Source: a virus
IMG/VR virus record: IMGVR_UViG_3300045452_000039
Coordinates: 1 to 38,239 of that record
Direction: 5' to 3' (one strand)
DNA length: 38,239 nucleotides
This document shows, piece after piece, positions 9,201-15,996 of the stretch (within the stretch, counting starts at the first letter, position 1; each line of letters opens with the position of its first letter). The translations under genes and the position numbers were made by a program. Below the pieces are notes generated by a model that had not been told where the DNA came from, ran no database searches, and saw only the letters and a list, made by a program, of their open reading frames with translations.

Positions 9201-10380
9201 GGGTCTTGCCGATCTTGGCGGTCTCGAGCTCGAGGTTCCGGGCAAAATCCTGCGCGGCCTTCAGCGCCTTTTCCGCCTCGGTGGTCTTGGGGCCTTTGGC
9301 GGTCTTGTCCGCCTTGTCGCCCCGGATCTCTTCGGCCTTGGCGGCAAGGCGCGCCTTGGCGGCTGCGATGGTGTTCTCACGCCACTTGGCCGAGAAGCTG
9401 TCCATCATCGACATGGCATCGCCAAAGGCGGCTGAGAATTCGCTCTGGATCTGGCCCGCCATGCGCGCGGTCGAACCGGCAAAGCTGTTTTCCATGCGCG
9501 GCAGAGCAACGCTCTCCACGCGCGAGATCGTCGTGAGGCCAACCCGCTCGAGGAGCGGGTTCACTTGGCCCGCGAGCCAGTTGATCGCGGCAATCGCCTT
9601 GTTCGCCATGAACTCGAGCGCTTGAAGCGCAAGGTTGGCTGCCCCAACGGCCGCTTCACCGATTACGCCGGGCAGCGAGGACCAGAGGATTTTGATCGCG
9701 CCGAACCCGCCAACCCAGCCGGCATAAATGAAGGCGATGGCGTACTTGCCAACCTGCATGATCGCGTCGAACGCCGTAACCGCCCAGTCCTTGAGGGTCG
9801 AGAACACCGATCCCAGGCTGAGGCCGTCCGAGACGGTCTTCCACAGCCCCTTCATGGTGTCGCCGACGGTGATCCCGACGGGTCCGAGCTTCTCCATCTC
9901 CTTCTTGGTGAGACCGAGGCTCTGGGCGTATTTGTCGAGTTCGCCGGTCTGCTTGACGCTCGACTGGAACATCTTGAACGCCCCAAACGCCAGCGCTGCC
10001 GCAGCGGCGGCGGCCAGCAAATAGGGATTGGTGAGCGCGGCGGCAGCCGAACTTGCAGCAAGGCCAACCAGCGCACGGGCCATCCCGCCAATGCCCATGC
10101 CGGCCTGCATGCCGATCTGGGCGATCTGCGTGCCCTGCTGCATGAAGACGGTCATCGGCTTCTGGCCCGAGAACAGACCCACAACCATGTCATTAAGCTG
10201 GTACACGAGGTTCTGGACCTGATGCCCGGCAAGCTTGGCCGAGCCGCCCATGCGGGTGAGACCGCCGCCGCCTGCCGAGCCCAGCGCCTTGTCCGCACGC
10301 GAGGCGGACTCCGTGATGTCTCCCATCGCGCCTGCCACCGAGCGCTTCATGTCAGCCATCTCCTTCTGGAGACGCGCCAC
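6232..10380 (-). CDS. Tail tape measure protein
   Basis: At 1382 residues this is the longest gene, as expected of a tape measure, which sets tail length and enters the host envelope. Residues 60-165 include VQNLVYQLNDMVVGL and several Ala/Gly-rich hydrophobic helices; later parts are long Ala/Glu/Gln helical stretches (for example LELAQLDESNRALQEQIW), more hydrophobic Gly-rich segments (IGAGIGLAIAGPIGAAIGFL) and coiled coils. The frame begins at GTG 10380, but the natural start seems to be ATG 10419: it overlaps the upstream stop as ATGA and has AGGAG eight bases before it. That reading meets TGA at codon 4 (10410-10408) and then continues in frame through EIELITNVARLQKEM. An alternative restart is ATG 10350, with AAGGAG nine bases upstream. 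Confidence 0.9.
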   Translation of the reverse strand: MARLQKEMADMKRSVAGAMGDITESASRADKALGSAGGGGLTRMGGSAKLAGHQVQNLVYQLNDMVVGLFSGQKPMTVFMQQGTQIAQIGMQAGMGIGGMARALVGLAASSAAAALTNPYLLAAAAAAALAFGAFKMFQSSVKQTGELDKYAQSLGLTKKEMEKLGPVGITVGDTMKGLWKTVSDGLSLGSVFSTLKDWAVTAFDAIMQVGKYAIAFIYAGWVGGFGAIKILWSSLPGVIGEAAVGAANLALQALEFMANKAIAAINWLAGQVNPLLERVGLTTISRVESVALPRMENSFAGSTARMAGQIQSEFSAAFGDAMSMMDSFSAKWRENTIAAAKARLAAKAEEIRGDKADKTAKGPKTTEAEKALKAAQDFARNLELETAKIGKTPIEIKRMEVAMAAVKAPTDEARIAILQAGEAWEKATKAQAEKEFIRNSVAPLELQIAMLGKSTKAQELANLEAEKEQIVLERGAAAWERYRAAKTALIEHDFQLKEQEQFLQSLEDMVSATQAAASNMADAFGSVGGAIGGITVEITRFASAQAASAKRVADAEREYGKTSFQYADARAAQASAEINHYGNLASAAKGFFEEGSDGYKAMLAAEKVFRAFELAIAIKNAAVKIGLIGVQTAAKVTSDTAMAASDTARAGVEQGNSIITTGIKAVEAVVNAIRSLPFPLNIAAGAVTAGVIASLGVAISGAFGGSAKPPVTNDGTGTVFGDSTAKSESIAKSIDHLREVDTLTMRYSAAMLASLKNIEANIGGLTNLIIRTGGIDASAAGIQTGTKATGILGGLTSALTGVSNFVGGKTGSLIGAGIGLAIAGPIGAAIGFLGAKLLGGLGKVLGSIVNALFGTKTSIIGQGIYGGAQSLGSILSSGFDASYYTDVKKTKKFFGISVGSSYSTQYAAASAELEQQFSLIFSGFYDAISAAAGPLGMSLGEVQSRLAGFVVNVGKIDLKGLTGEQIQEKLTAVFGAAADSIARAAIPGLEQFQKVGEGYFETLVRVASSIEAVTSSLALLGTSVEGLSLTAKMNLFDLFGSASDMASATSDYFSLFYTKAEQTAALTAQMNQVFGSLGLTLPDSIAGFRALVDAQDLTTEAGRAAYVALIQLAPAFADLIGAAQDAASAAAIVDERLGLERQLLELQGDTAALRALELAQLDESNRALQEQIWALQDQQKAADEAAAAAEKLRSAWTQITDGLLAEVARIRGSMDGGTKTYAQALSEFNAATLAARSGDQEAAKSLPGLSQTLLNAAADAATSAQDLARIQGQTAASLEQTVAIINAVAGLPTETAAAAAWTNPSWWEQFASTQTATATTSANDSATVLIDGLASLKQELSDLRDEQRIASAAIASGTSKTARILERVTPDGDALAVRTAA

Positions 10381-10407
10381 ATTGGTGATGAGCTCAATCT
10401 CGAGGGT

Positions 10408-10430
10408 TCAAGCCTTCATGGGTTGGGCTC
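10408..10430 (-). promoter_or_regulatory. Ribosome site and natural tape-measure start followed by an in-frame TGA
   Basis: On the minus strand AGGAG is followed after eight bases by ATG AAG GCT TGA. The ATG (10419-10417) shares bases with the upstream chaperone stop (ATGA). The TGA at 10410-10408 is in frame with the tape measure, and the codons after it read like a native N-terminus. This site therefore decides where tape-measure translation starts and whether it is impaired. Confidence 0.65.
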
Positions 10431-10895
10431 CTTCGAGATCATGAGCGAGCGGAAAGCATTGGTCACTTTCCGGGAAACCTCATCACGGTTGAGGCTGGAC
10501 GTTGCCGTCCAGGGCGGCGGGCAATCGGGTTCGCGGGCCCGTACCGTCTCGGCGACAAAGTCGACCGAGAGGCGGCGTAGGAGCCGCGTTGTCCAGGGCG
10601 GGAGATCTATTCCGGAACAGTGCTGCCAGTGATCGATCGACGCCCATGAGATGGGCACTGGCCCCATGGCGCCAGCCTCGCTCGGCCCAAGATCCATCAG
10701 ATGCTCGATGATCCAGGGCGTGCGGATTGGCGGCATGTCGGGTGTGAGATAGTCCACTGCCATGCGCTGCATGCGGGTCAGTGGTTCGGGATCGGGGTCT
10801 GTGCGACCTTTACTGCTGCTGCGAGGCTTGGGCGCGGTGCCTAGCCACGCCAATTGCCGGACGTAGAGGCTCAGCTCTGCCCTGAGCTCTTCGTA
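10416..10895 (-). CDS. Tail assembly chaperone, frameshift extension (GT-like T domain)
   Basis: This frame encodes 159 residues from the frameshift site to the stop. Its first codons (YEELRAELSLYVRQLAWLG) read as proper protein but have no ATG. The longest start-bearing version begins at TTG 10853 (145 residues) with no ribosome site. The frame sits -1 relative to the preceding chaperone and is reached through the slippery site at 10895-10901. In lambda and many siphoviruses such a second frame is made only as a C-terminal extension of the first chaperone; the T part binds the tail tube subunit while the G part coats the tape measure. Fusion at the heptamer would give 131 plus 159, or 290 residues. 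The stop overlaps the tape-measure start as ATGA. Confidence 0.8.
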   Translation of the reverse strand, partial: YEELRAELSLYVRQLAWLGTAPKPRSSSKGRTDPDPEPLTRMQRMAVDYLTPDMPPIRTPWIIEHLMDLGPSEAGAMGPVPISWASIDHWQHCSGIDLPPWTTRLLRRLSVDFVAETVRAREPDCPPPWTATSSLNRDEVSRKVTNAFRSLMISKEPNP

Positions 10896-10901
10896 AAATT
10901 T
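10869..10901 (-). promoter_or_regulatory. Programmed -1 ribosomal frameshift signal
   Basis: The heptamer A AAT TTT (10901-10895, minus strand, spaced in the zero frame) fits the X XXY YYZ rule for tandem -1 slippage: Asn-AAT and Phe-TTT would re-pair as AAA and TTT. Seven bases after it a stem forms between GCTCAG (10887-10882) and CTGAGC (10874-10869) with a seven-base loop; the zero-frame stop TGA (10873-10871) lies inside it. The -1 frame from here is open to 10416. Slippery site, spacing and hairpin all match the standard architecture. Confidence 0.75.
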
Positions 10902-11287
10902 GCCCAGTCATTGATGTGGGCGGCAACCTGGGCAGCAATGAACCCAATCGAGGGGTCAGCATAGGCCTTGCGGAACAGCTCCTGGCCTTCGAGACCATCG
11001 GCGGGCGGATAGGCAAAGCCGTTGAAGCTGACCGTGCAGGCGGCGAGGAAGTCGGCCTGTTCGGCGAGCTTTTCCTCGGCCGTCTGGTCCATCTTTCCGC
11101 GCTTCTTGATCTTGTCCATCAGCTGGTTCTGCTGGCGAGCCTGTGCGCGCTGGTAGACCTTGGAGCCAGGACCATAGACGGTGATCGAGAGACGCTTTCC
11201 CTTCTCGTCGAACAGCGGGGCATCGTCGCCGCCGACGAGTTCAACAGTGGAGGTCTCGGTGGCGGCAAGCTTGGTAATGTCAAACAT
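10871..11287 (-). CDS. Tail assembly chaperone (G-like)
   Basis: A 138-residue protein between the tail tube and tape-measure genes, the invariant place of the G-type tail assembly chaperone. It opens with MFDITKLAATETSTVELVGG, similar in style to tube-associated chaperones, has a basic central helix (VYQRAQARQQNQLMDKIKK) and ends NDWANFTKSSGQS. Lambda-like G proteins bind the tape measure during assembly and are absent from the finished virion. The last eight codons overlap the frameshift signal, so a minority of ribosomes should make a longer G-T fusion. The family is assigned by position, size and the frameshift rather than by a specific motif. Confidence 0.75.
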   Translation of the reverse strand: MFDITKLAATETSTVELVGGDDAPLFDEKGKRLSITVYGPGSKVYQRAQARQQNQLMDKIKKRGKMDQTAEEKLAEQADFLAACTVSFNGFAYPPADGLEGQELFRKAYADPSIGFIAAQVAAHINDWANFTKSSGQS

Positions 11288-11314
11288 GGGATATCTCCGT
11301 CAGGGTGTCAGGGA

Positions 11315-11776
11315 TCAGGGGGCGAGAACTTCGACGATGCCCACACCGGCGGTGTTGGTGGTGAGTTCGAGGGTCACAGAGGCGGTGGTGATCTGGTCGA
11401 CCGAACCGACGTTGACCTTGAAGCTCATGACCTGCGCCTGGAAGTAGTACTTGTCGCCGTTCTGGGTGGTGACGAGGAAGCTGTGGTCGCTGTCCGAGAG
11501 CGAGGCGGACTTCAGCAGGATCTGACCGGCATCGTCGGTATCGAGGCCGAGCTGAATGGTCATCGTGCCCTGATTGAAGCTGCCCTTCTTCTTGACCACG
11601 CCGCGGCTGCCGACAGGGTTGAAGGTGACGAGATTGAACTCGCGCCCGAACTCGCCAAGGTCGGAGACTTCGCCAACCACGGTCATGGTGAGCGCGTTGT
11701 AGCCGGTGGCATCGAAGGTCGCAGGGGTAGAAGCCGACACCTTCAAGGTGGTGCCGGCGGAAGTCCGAACGGTCAT
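11315..11776 (-). CDS. Major tail tube protein
   Basis: A 153-residue beta-rich protein (GTTLKVSASTPATFDATGYN, GEVSDLGEFGREFNLVTF, GSRGVVKKKGSFNQGTMTIQ, SFKVNVGSVDQITTASVTLE). The GE.SDLGEFGREFN pattern and the final ELTTN strand are typical of the long-tailed phage tube protein family, which stacks as hexameric rings. With no sheath gene nearby, the tail should be non-contractile. Upstream is the tail-completion gene, downstream the assembly chaperones, the standard siphovirus order. It is usually one of the most abundant virion proteins. Confidence 0.85.
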   Translation of the reverse strand: MTVRTSAGTTLKVSASTPATFDATGYNALTMTVVGEVSDLGEFGREFNLVTFNPVGSRGVVKKKGSFNQGTMTIQLGLDTDDAGQILLKSASLSDSDHSFLVTTQNGDKYYFQAQVMSFKVNVGSVDQITTASVTLELTTNTAGVGIVEVLAP

Positions 11777-11804
11777 GGCATTAGGTCCTTATGAAGGTGA
11801 GGCT

Positions 11805-12209
11805 TCAACGCGCCTCGTTGAATGAGACGCGGAAGTCCTGCGTCTGCATGTGGATGCCGGTCTCGTCGTCGAGGAAATCAGGACCGGCGGAATCTGTGTG
11901 AACGGTGACATCGCTGAGCCCGTCGATTTGGGGCAGGCGATCCGCAGCAGCCGCGCGGACAGCGGCGATTATGGCTTTGGCTTCGGGATAGGTCCGCGCC
12001 AGCACGGTCACCTGCACCCGTTCAGTCACCCGGCGTTTCGGCCCCGGCGAAGGCACATTCCGGTCGACGCTGCTGATGCTCGTTAGGGCGATGGCGGGGA
12101 GCACAGTGCCCTGCGGAAGGGTGCCTGCGGCAATTCTCTCAGGCTGCACAAGCGCCGTGACGCGCAAGTCACCCACCAGGAGGCTACGAACCGCAATCAC
12201 GCCGTTCAT
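11805..12209 (-). CDS. Tail completion/terminator protein (DUF3168-like)
   Basis: A 134-residue protein with the DUF3168 layout: an N-terminal helix (VIAVRSLLVGDLRVTALV), PAIALTSISSVDRNVP, RRVTERVQVTVLARTYPEAK, a helix with repeated Ala, then DVTVHTDSAGPDF and a final strand TQDFRVSFNEAR. Proteins of this family (lambda gpU-like) cap the head-proximal end of the tail tube. Its ATG overlaps the upstream gp10-like gene stop as ATGA. The gene order gp6-like, head closure, gp10-like, DUF3168, tube matches HK97-type phages. Confidence 0.8.
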   Translation of the reverse strand: MNGVIAVRSLLVGDLRVTALVQPERIAAGTLPQGTVLPAIALTSISSVDRNVPSPGPKRRVTERVQVTVLARTYPEAKAIIAAVRAAAADRLPQIDGLSDVTVHTDSAGPDFLDDETGIHMQTQDFRVSFNEAR

Positions 12210-12769
12210 TCGACATCGACCTCGAGAGCGGGCGCCTTGAGATCGCCGATCTGGACCCGGTGCGCGATATAGGCGCCCATGGCGGTGACCGCTTCCTCGG
12301 CTTTCTGCTCCAAAGCGGGCCGCAGGAAAGGTTTCGCCGCGTGCCCCGGATGCATGACCACAGGACCGACAAAGTTCTCGCCGATCTTGAGGCTGCCGCG
12401 CTTCAGCATCTTGTTCATCGTGCCGATGCTGACCTTGCGCGGGCCGTGCCGGGTCTGACGGACCGGCGTATCGGCGTCCGACACCGAGATCAGGTGGGGC
12501 GCGACGCCATATTCGATGAAGAGCCCGAGATAAGAGCCTTTTCCCCGCAGTTTGACGTAGGAGGACAGCTTCGCGCCATCGGTCCGTGTGCCGATACCGA
12601 TCGCCCGCTTCAGCTGGCCGGTCTTTACCGGCACATTGGCCTTGGCCTGCTGCTGGATCACCTTGGCGCCTGCGCGCAGGCCGCCACGGATGACGTTGCG
12701 CTCGAGGTTTTTAGGCAGCTGGTCGAGCAATTGCAGCAGTTCGGGGCCGCCTTTGAGCCTGAAGGTCAT
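12206..12769 (-). CDS. HK97 gp10-like head-tail/tail component protein
   Basis: A 187-residue protein. The region GGPELLQLLDQLPKNLERNV, then LRAGAKVIQQQAKANVPVKT and GQLKRAIGI is the hallmark of the HK97_gp10_like family, which acts in completing the head-tail junction. KPFLRPALEQKAEEAVTAMG near the C-terminus is the usual ending helix. The start overlaps the head-closure stop as ATGA and the end overlaps the DUF3168 start as ATGA, so the module is translationally coupled. Length is slightly above the usual 110-160 residues owing to a basic middle insert (PRKVSIGTMNKMLKRGSLK). Confidence 0.85.
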   Translation of the reverse strand: MTFRLKGGPELLQLLDQLPKNLERNVIRGGLRAGAKVIQQQAKANVPVKTGQLKRAIGIGTRTDGAKLSSYVKLRGKGSYLGLFIEYGVAPHLISVSDADTPVRQTRHGPRKVSIGTMNKMLKRGSLKIGENFVGPVVMHPGHAAKPFLRPALEQKAEEAVTAMGAYIAHRVQIGDLKAPALEVDVE

Positions 12770-13113
12770 GGTGCAGCTCCTTCACTCGAGTGTTCTTCGA
12801 CCATCAGCTCGATGGCTTCCCGCCGACCGAGCATCGAGGGACCGGCAATGATGTGGTGAACGCGGCCAGCGATGATCACCCGCATGTCGGGTGTGATGCC
12901 GGCGAGGTAGCGGATGCGGATACGGGCCGGACGACGCGCAATTTGGATCTGTTCGGCCATGCGCTCCGCACGCGAAGGCAGGATGTCCTTCACCTCGGCC
13001 CGGACGCAGGCAAACGGCGTCCATGTCACGGCCTCAGTCCCGTATTGGGGGTCATGCGTGACAGACTTGTGCTCGATCCGGATCCGGACCGAGAGCTTGG
13101 AGGCTAGATCCAT
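12766..13113 (-). CDS. Phage head closure protein (head-tail joining family)
   Basis: A 115-residue protein. RIEHKSVTHDPQYGTEAVTW, then FACVRAEVKDILPSRAERM, ARRPARIRIRYLAGITPDMR and VHHIIAGPSMLGRREAIEL follow the Phage_H_T_join/SPP1 gp16 pattern (oxidised start strand, W....VwA.v, R.a..I.IRY, GI...mRi...g..y.I..). These proteins form a ring closing the portal channel after DNA packaging. It overlaps the connector gene by 10 bases upstream and the gp10-like gene by ATGA downstream. The assignment is firm from pattern and position. Confidence 0.85.
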   Translation of the reverse strand: MDLASKLSVRIRIEHKSVTHDPQYGTEAVTWTPFACVRAEVKDILPSRAERMAEQIQIARRPARIRIRYLAGITPDMRVIIAGRVHHIIAGPSMLGRREAIELMVEEHSSEGAAP

Positions 13114-13646
13114 CGGGACTGGAGCTGGGCGACCAGCGTATCAAAGGCGAGACAGGTCGCACCTTCACGGTTTTCAAACATTGAAGCGGTTTTGACGAGA
13201 ATGGCGGCCCTTGCGATTGCAAGATCGGGGTCATTCTCGGCAAATCCGGCCGACAGCGTAACTTGGATCAGGCCATCAGGCCCAAGTTCAGGCCATGACT
13301 TGCCCGATGCGGGTCGGATACGAGTGAACCCATGCCGCTTGCGGGCAACATAGTGGCCTTCAGGCAGGATGGCGGTAGCACCATTAGCCGCCGTGTAGCG
13401 GATTTCGGCAACCACGCAGGGCCTGACCGGTACCGTGATCTCCTGGCTCCAGCTTTCTTGGCTAAGTTCGAGGGTCTGTTCGCATAGCTTGAGGCCCGTC
13501 CGCTGCTCGAGTTCGGCTTGCGCCGCATCGAGCTTGGCGCCGAGCAGCAGATCCTCGTCGTGCCCATCAAGGCGCAGTTGCTGGCGTGCTTCCTCGAGCG
13601 TCACGGCGCGATCCTGTGGCGGTTCTACCGTGACGATCTCGGACAT
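13104..13646 (-). CDS. Head-tail connector protein (gp6-like)
   Basis: A 180-residue protein. The N-terminal part VTLEEARQQLRLDGHDEDLL followed by LGAKLDAAQAELEQRTGL is the classic start of the HK97 gp6/phage_connect_1 family, a ring adaptor attached to the portal. The middle is beta-rich and the end carries a helix (AIARAAILVKTASMFENREG) typical of the family. The start ATG overlaps the stop of the small upstream gene as TGATG. Confidence 0.85.
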   Translation of the reverse strand: MSEIVTVEPPQDRAVTLEEARQQLRLDGHDEDLLLGAKLDAAQAELEQRTGLKLCEQTLELSQESWSQEITVPVRPCVVAEIRYTAANGATAILPEGHYVARKRHGFTRIRPASGKSWPELGPDGLIQVTLSAGFAENDPDLAIARAAILVKTASMFENREGATCLAFDTLVAQLQSRWI

Positions 13647-13918
13647 CAGGCTGCCTTCGTGCGGACGCTAGCGCCAGCCTTGTTGGCAATCGGCGTCTGC
13701 TCTGCGCCTTCCCCTGCCTGTGGGGGTTCCGCCGGCTGCGCGTCGGCCTTCGCGGTAGGCTCTGCCTTGGCCGCAACCGCGGCATCGACCTCAATGGCGA
13801 GGCCGCGCTCAATCAGGCTGCGCCCTGCCTGGTCATCAACCTCGAAGGTCCGGCCAGTGGTGATGTTCTCCGAGCTCACCGAGCTCACATGAATGGTATC
13901 GAGTGCCTGAAGGATCAT
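13646..13918 (-). CDS. Small capsid-adjacent protein, hypothetical
   Basis: A 90-residue protein starting at ATG 13918, with a strong AGGAGG five bases before it. An in-frame start at 13975 is possible but lacks a ribosome site. The first 55 residues (TIHVSSVSSENITTGRTFEV, QAGRSLIERGLAIEV) form a small beta-helix pattern of the type found between capsid and gp6-like connector genes. The remaining tail is rich in Ala/Pro/Glu/Lys and probably disordered. Possible roles are head decoration or a connector accessory factor; no direct family call is made. Confidence 0.65.
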   Translation of the reverse strand: MILQALDTIHVSSVSSENITTGRTFEVDDQAGRSLIERGLAIEVDAAVAAKAEPTAKADAQPAEPPQAGEGAEQTPIANKAGASVRTKAA

Positions 13919-13979
13919 GGCTGCCTCCTGTAAAAATCGAAAAGGAGGACTGGCCATCAGGCCAGCCCTCCCCAAATCA

Positions 13980-15344
13980 TCAGACCTTGGTGGCTGCCGT
14001 CGCAGCCGCCGCGAAGTCGCCCTTCACGAAGGCTTCTGGGCGGTAGACCGCGAGCGCGAGACGCTCTTCGGCGAGCACCGTCACCAGGTTCTTGCGGAAG
14101 TTCTGGTCGTCCTCGGTCGAGATCTCGACCACTGCGTCCATCCGGTCGAAGATCTGCGCGCCCAGCTGGAACGCCCCGGTCAGGAACTTGCCCGTGGCCA
14201 TCGACTGGGTGGACACCACCGGCTGACCCCAGAGCGTCGGGGTGATCGTCCCTTGCGGATTGCCGACAATGAACTGGCCCTGCCCGTCCTTCAGCAGCTC
14301 GATCGCCGCCCAGTCAGCGGGGTGCAGCACCACGCCGGTCGACATCAGCTCAGACAGCGCCGTCTGCAGCATGGCCAGGCGCAGCACGTCGATCCGGGTC
14401 ACCGTCGCCGGAATGGTGATCGGCGGGGTGAACGCGGTCGCCTGCGTGTAGATGCCGGCAAGATCCGTGCCCGTGCCGCTGCCATTCAGGAGCTGGTTTT
14501 CTTCGACCAGCGCCAGACCGTAGCGCAAACGCCCATCGATGTAGGACTGCAGCATCGGGACATCGTCGAGGATCTGGCGGGTTGCGAGCACCCAGTGCGC
14601 AATGGTCGTTACATTGCTAGCCACCACATCAAATTTGATGTCCGATTGCGGCTTCGTGGGCCCGGTCGTTTCCGAAACAGTCGCGGCAGAATTCGTGTAG
14701 CCGGTCTCCTTGACGTACTGCACCGAATTGCTGGCAGTCCGCCCCGGGGTGAGCAGGTCGCGGACCGTCATACGGCGCTGAAGCGGGGTCAGAATACCCG
14801 GCAACCGATCCGTCACGATCAGGTCACCAGCCGAGCCATTGGCATCACTGGTGAGCGCCGAGATGATGGCTTTCACCTCAACGCTGGCACGGCCACGAGC
14901 GCTGTTATTGCCAATGAAGGCCTGCACGATAGGATCGTTGACGACCATTTCGCCCATGGACTTGGGTCGATCCTGATCGTCCTCACTTACCCGGCGGGCC
15001 AGCTTCTGCTCGACCTCGTCGAGGCGGGCCTTGGCTTCATTGAGCGCGGTTAGCGCCTCATCAGCCAATTCCTTAGTAGCATTGGATAGGTCTTCGCCGC
15101 GCTGCGCCTTGCCGATGGCCTCCTCGGCCAGCGCTTTGACTTGATCATGCTTACTTTCAAACGCTGCCTTGATTTCGTCATGGCGGTTATCAAGGGTCGA
15201 ACGGATTTCAGCCTGACGGGCGTCGATCGATGCACGAAGATCAGCTTCGCGGGCATCCAGGTTCGACTTCACTTCGTTAAGACGCGCGTCGAGCACGCCT
15301 TTCACTTCGCCGGCAAGCTGCTCGGCGGTCTTTTGATCGCTCAT
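13980..15344 (-). CDS. HK97-family major capsid protein
   Basis: A 454-residue protein. Residues 1-105 are a long charged coiled coil (DARLNEVKSNLDAREADL, RQAEIRSTLDNRHDEI), matching the HK97 delta domain that acts as an internal scaffold and is removed by the prohead protease. From about residue 150 the HK97-fold body follows (GDLIVTDRLPGILTPLQRRM, TVRDLLTPGRTASNSVQYV, RQILDDVPMLQSYIDGRL, WAAIELLKDGQGQFIVGNPQ, RMDAVVEISTEDDQNFRKN). No separate scaffold gene exists in the window, consistent with the fused delta domain. The protease gene lies directly upstream. Confidence 0.93.
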   Translation of the reverse strand: MSDQKTAEQLAGEVKGVLDARLNEVKSNLDAREADLRASIDARQAEIRSTLDNRHDEIKAAFESKHDQVKALAEEAIGKAQRGEDLSNATKELADEALTALNEAKARLDEVEQKLARRVSEDDQDRPKSMGEMVVNDPIVQAFIGNNSARGRASVEVKAIISALTSDANGSAGDLIVTDRLPGILTPLQRRMTVRDLLTPGRTASNSVQYVKETGYTNSAATVSETTGPTKPQSDIKFDVVASNVTTIAHWVLATRQILDDVPMLQSYIDGRLRYGLALVEENQLLNGSGTGTDLAGIYTQATAFTPPITIPATVTRIDVLRLAMLQTALSELMSTGVVLHPADWAAIELLKDGQGQFIVGNPQGTITPTLWGQPVVSTQSMATGKFLTGAFQLGAQIFDRMDAVVEISTEDDQNFRKNLVTVLAEERLALAVYRPEAFVKGDFAAAATAATKV

Positions 15345-15369
15345 AATATGGTCCTGTATGGGAGTGGGG

Positions 15370-15996
15370 TCAGGCGCTGATTTGCGCCATCAGGGCCGAC
15401 AGGAAGTCGGAAGAGGTGCTGCCAGACTCACTCCGGATCAGCGGCGCCAGACCTTTGCCCGCAATTGCGGTGGCCTGACTTTTCGAGAACCCTGCCTCGC
15501 GCAGGAAATTCTCAAATTCTGGCAAGGTCGGAAGTCGTCCGTCCTCGACGAACGACTTCACCGATGTAATCACCGCGCGCTCGTTCATAGGGATGGTGAC
15601 AAGGCTGACCTCGTAAAGGGCAAGCTCGAGCAGCTGGCGGGTCTTGCCGACAATCTGCTCCCGAATGGTCTTGTAGCCGATCGAGAGCCCGCCAATCGCG
15701 CCGTCGCGCACGAGGGCATGGGCCTCCTGACCTGCGCGGGACGAAAGCGAGATCTGGCCTTTGACGACAAGGCCGTCGCGGCTCTCGGCAAAGTCTGTCC
15801 AGATACCGGCCGGGCGGGTCTGGTCGTGATACATCAGCATCGGCACCGAGGTACGGCCCTTCAATGAGCGGGCGAGCGCGCCGGGCACAATCACATCGCC
15901 GCCGGCATCGATATTGCCGTAGCCGGCAGCCAGTCCCTCGATCTGCCCATCTTCGGTGACGGCCTTGGTATCGAGGATGAAATCGAGATGGTTCAT
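15370..15996 (-). CDS. HK97-family prohead protease
   Basis: A 208-residue serine protease of family S78. VPMLMYHDQTRPAGIWTD provides the catalytic His57, and VRDGAIGGLSIGYKT provides Ser105. EGLAAGYGNIDAGGDVIVPG is the usual N-terminal strand region. In HK97-like phages it is packaged in the prohead, cuts the capsid delta domain and then itself. The start ATG overlaps the portal stop as ATGA; the capsid gene follows after 25 bases. Confidence 0.92.
   Translation of the reverse strand: MNHLDFILDTKAVTEDGQIEGLAAGYGNIDAGGDVIVPGALARSLKGRTSVPMLMYHDQTRPAGIWTDFAESRDGLVVKGQISLSSRAGQEAHALVRDGAIGGLSIGYKTIREQIVGKTRQLLELALYEVSLVTIPMNERAVITSVKSFVEDGRLPTLPEFENFLREAGFSKSQATAIAGKGLAPLIRSESGSTSSDFLSALMAQISA

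Noticed and set aside
8170-9435. Long plus-strand frame of 421 codons opposite the tape measure
   Set aside because: It is the complement of the alanine- and glutamate-rich tape-measure codons; GC-rich coding DNA often leaves such antisense frames open. It has no ribosome site and no domain.
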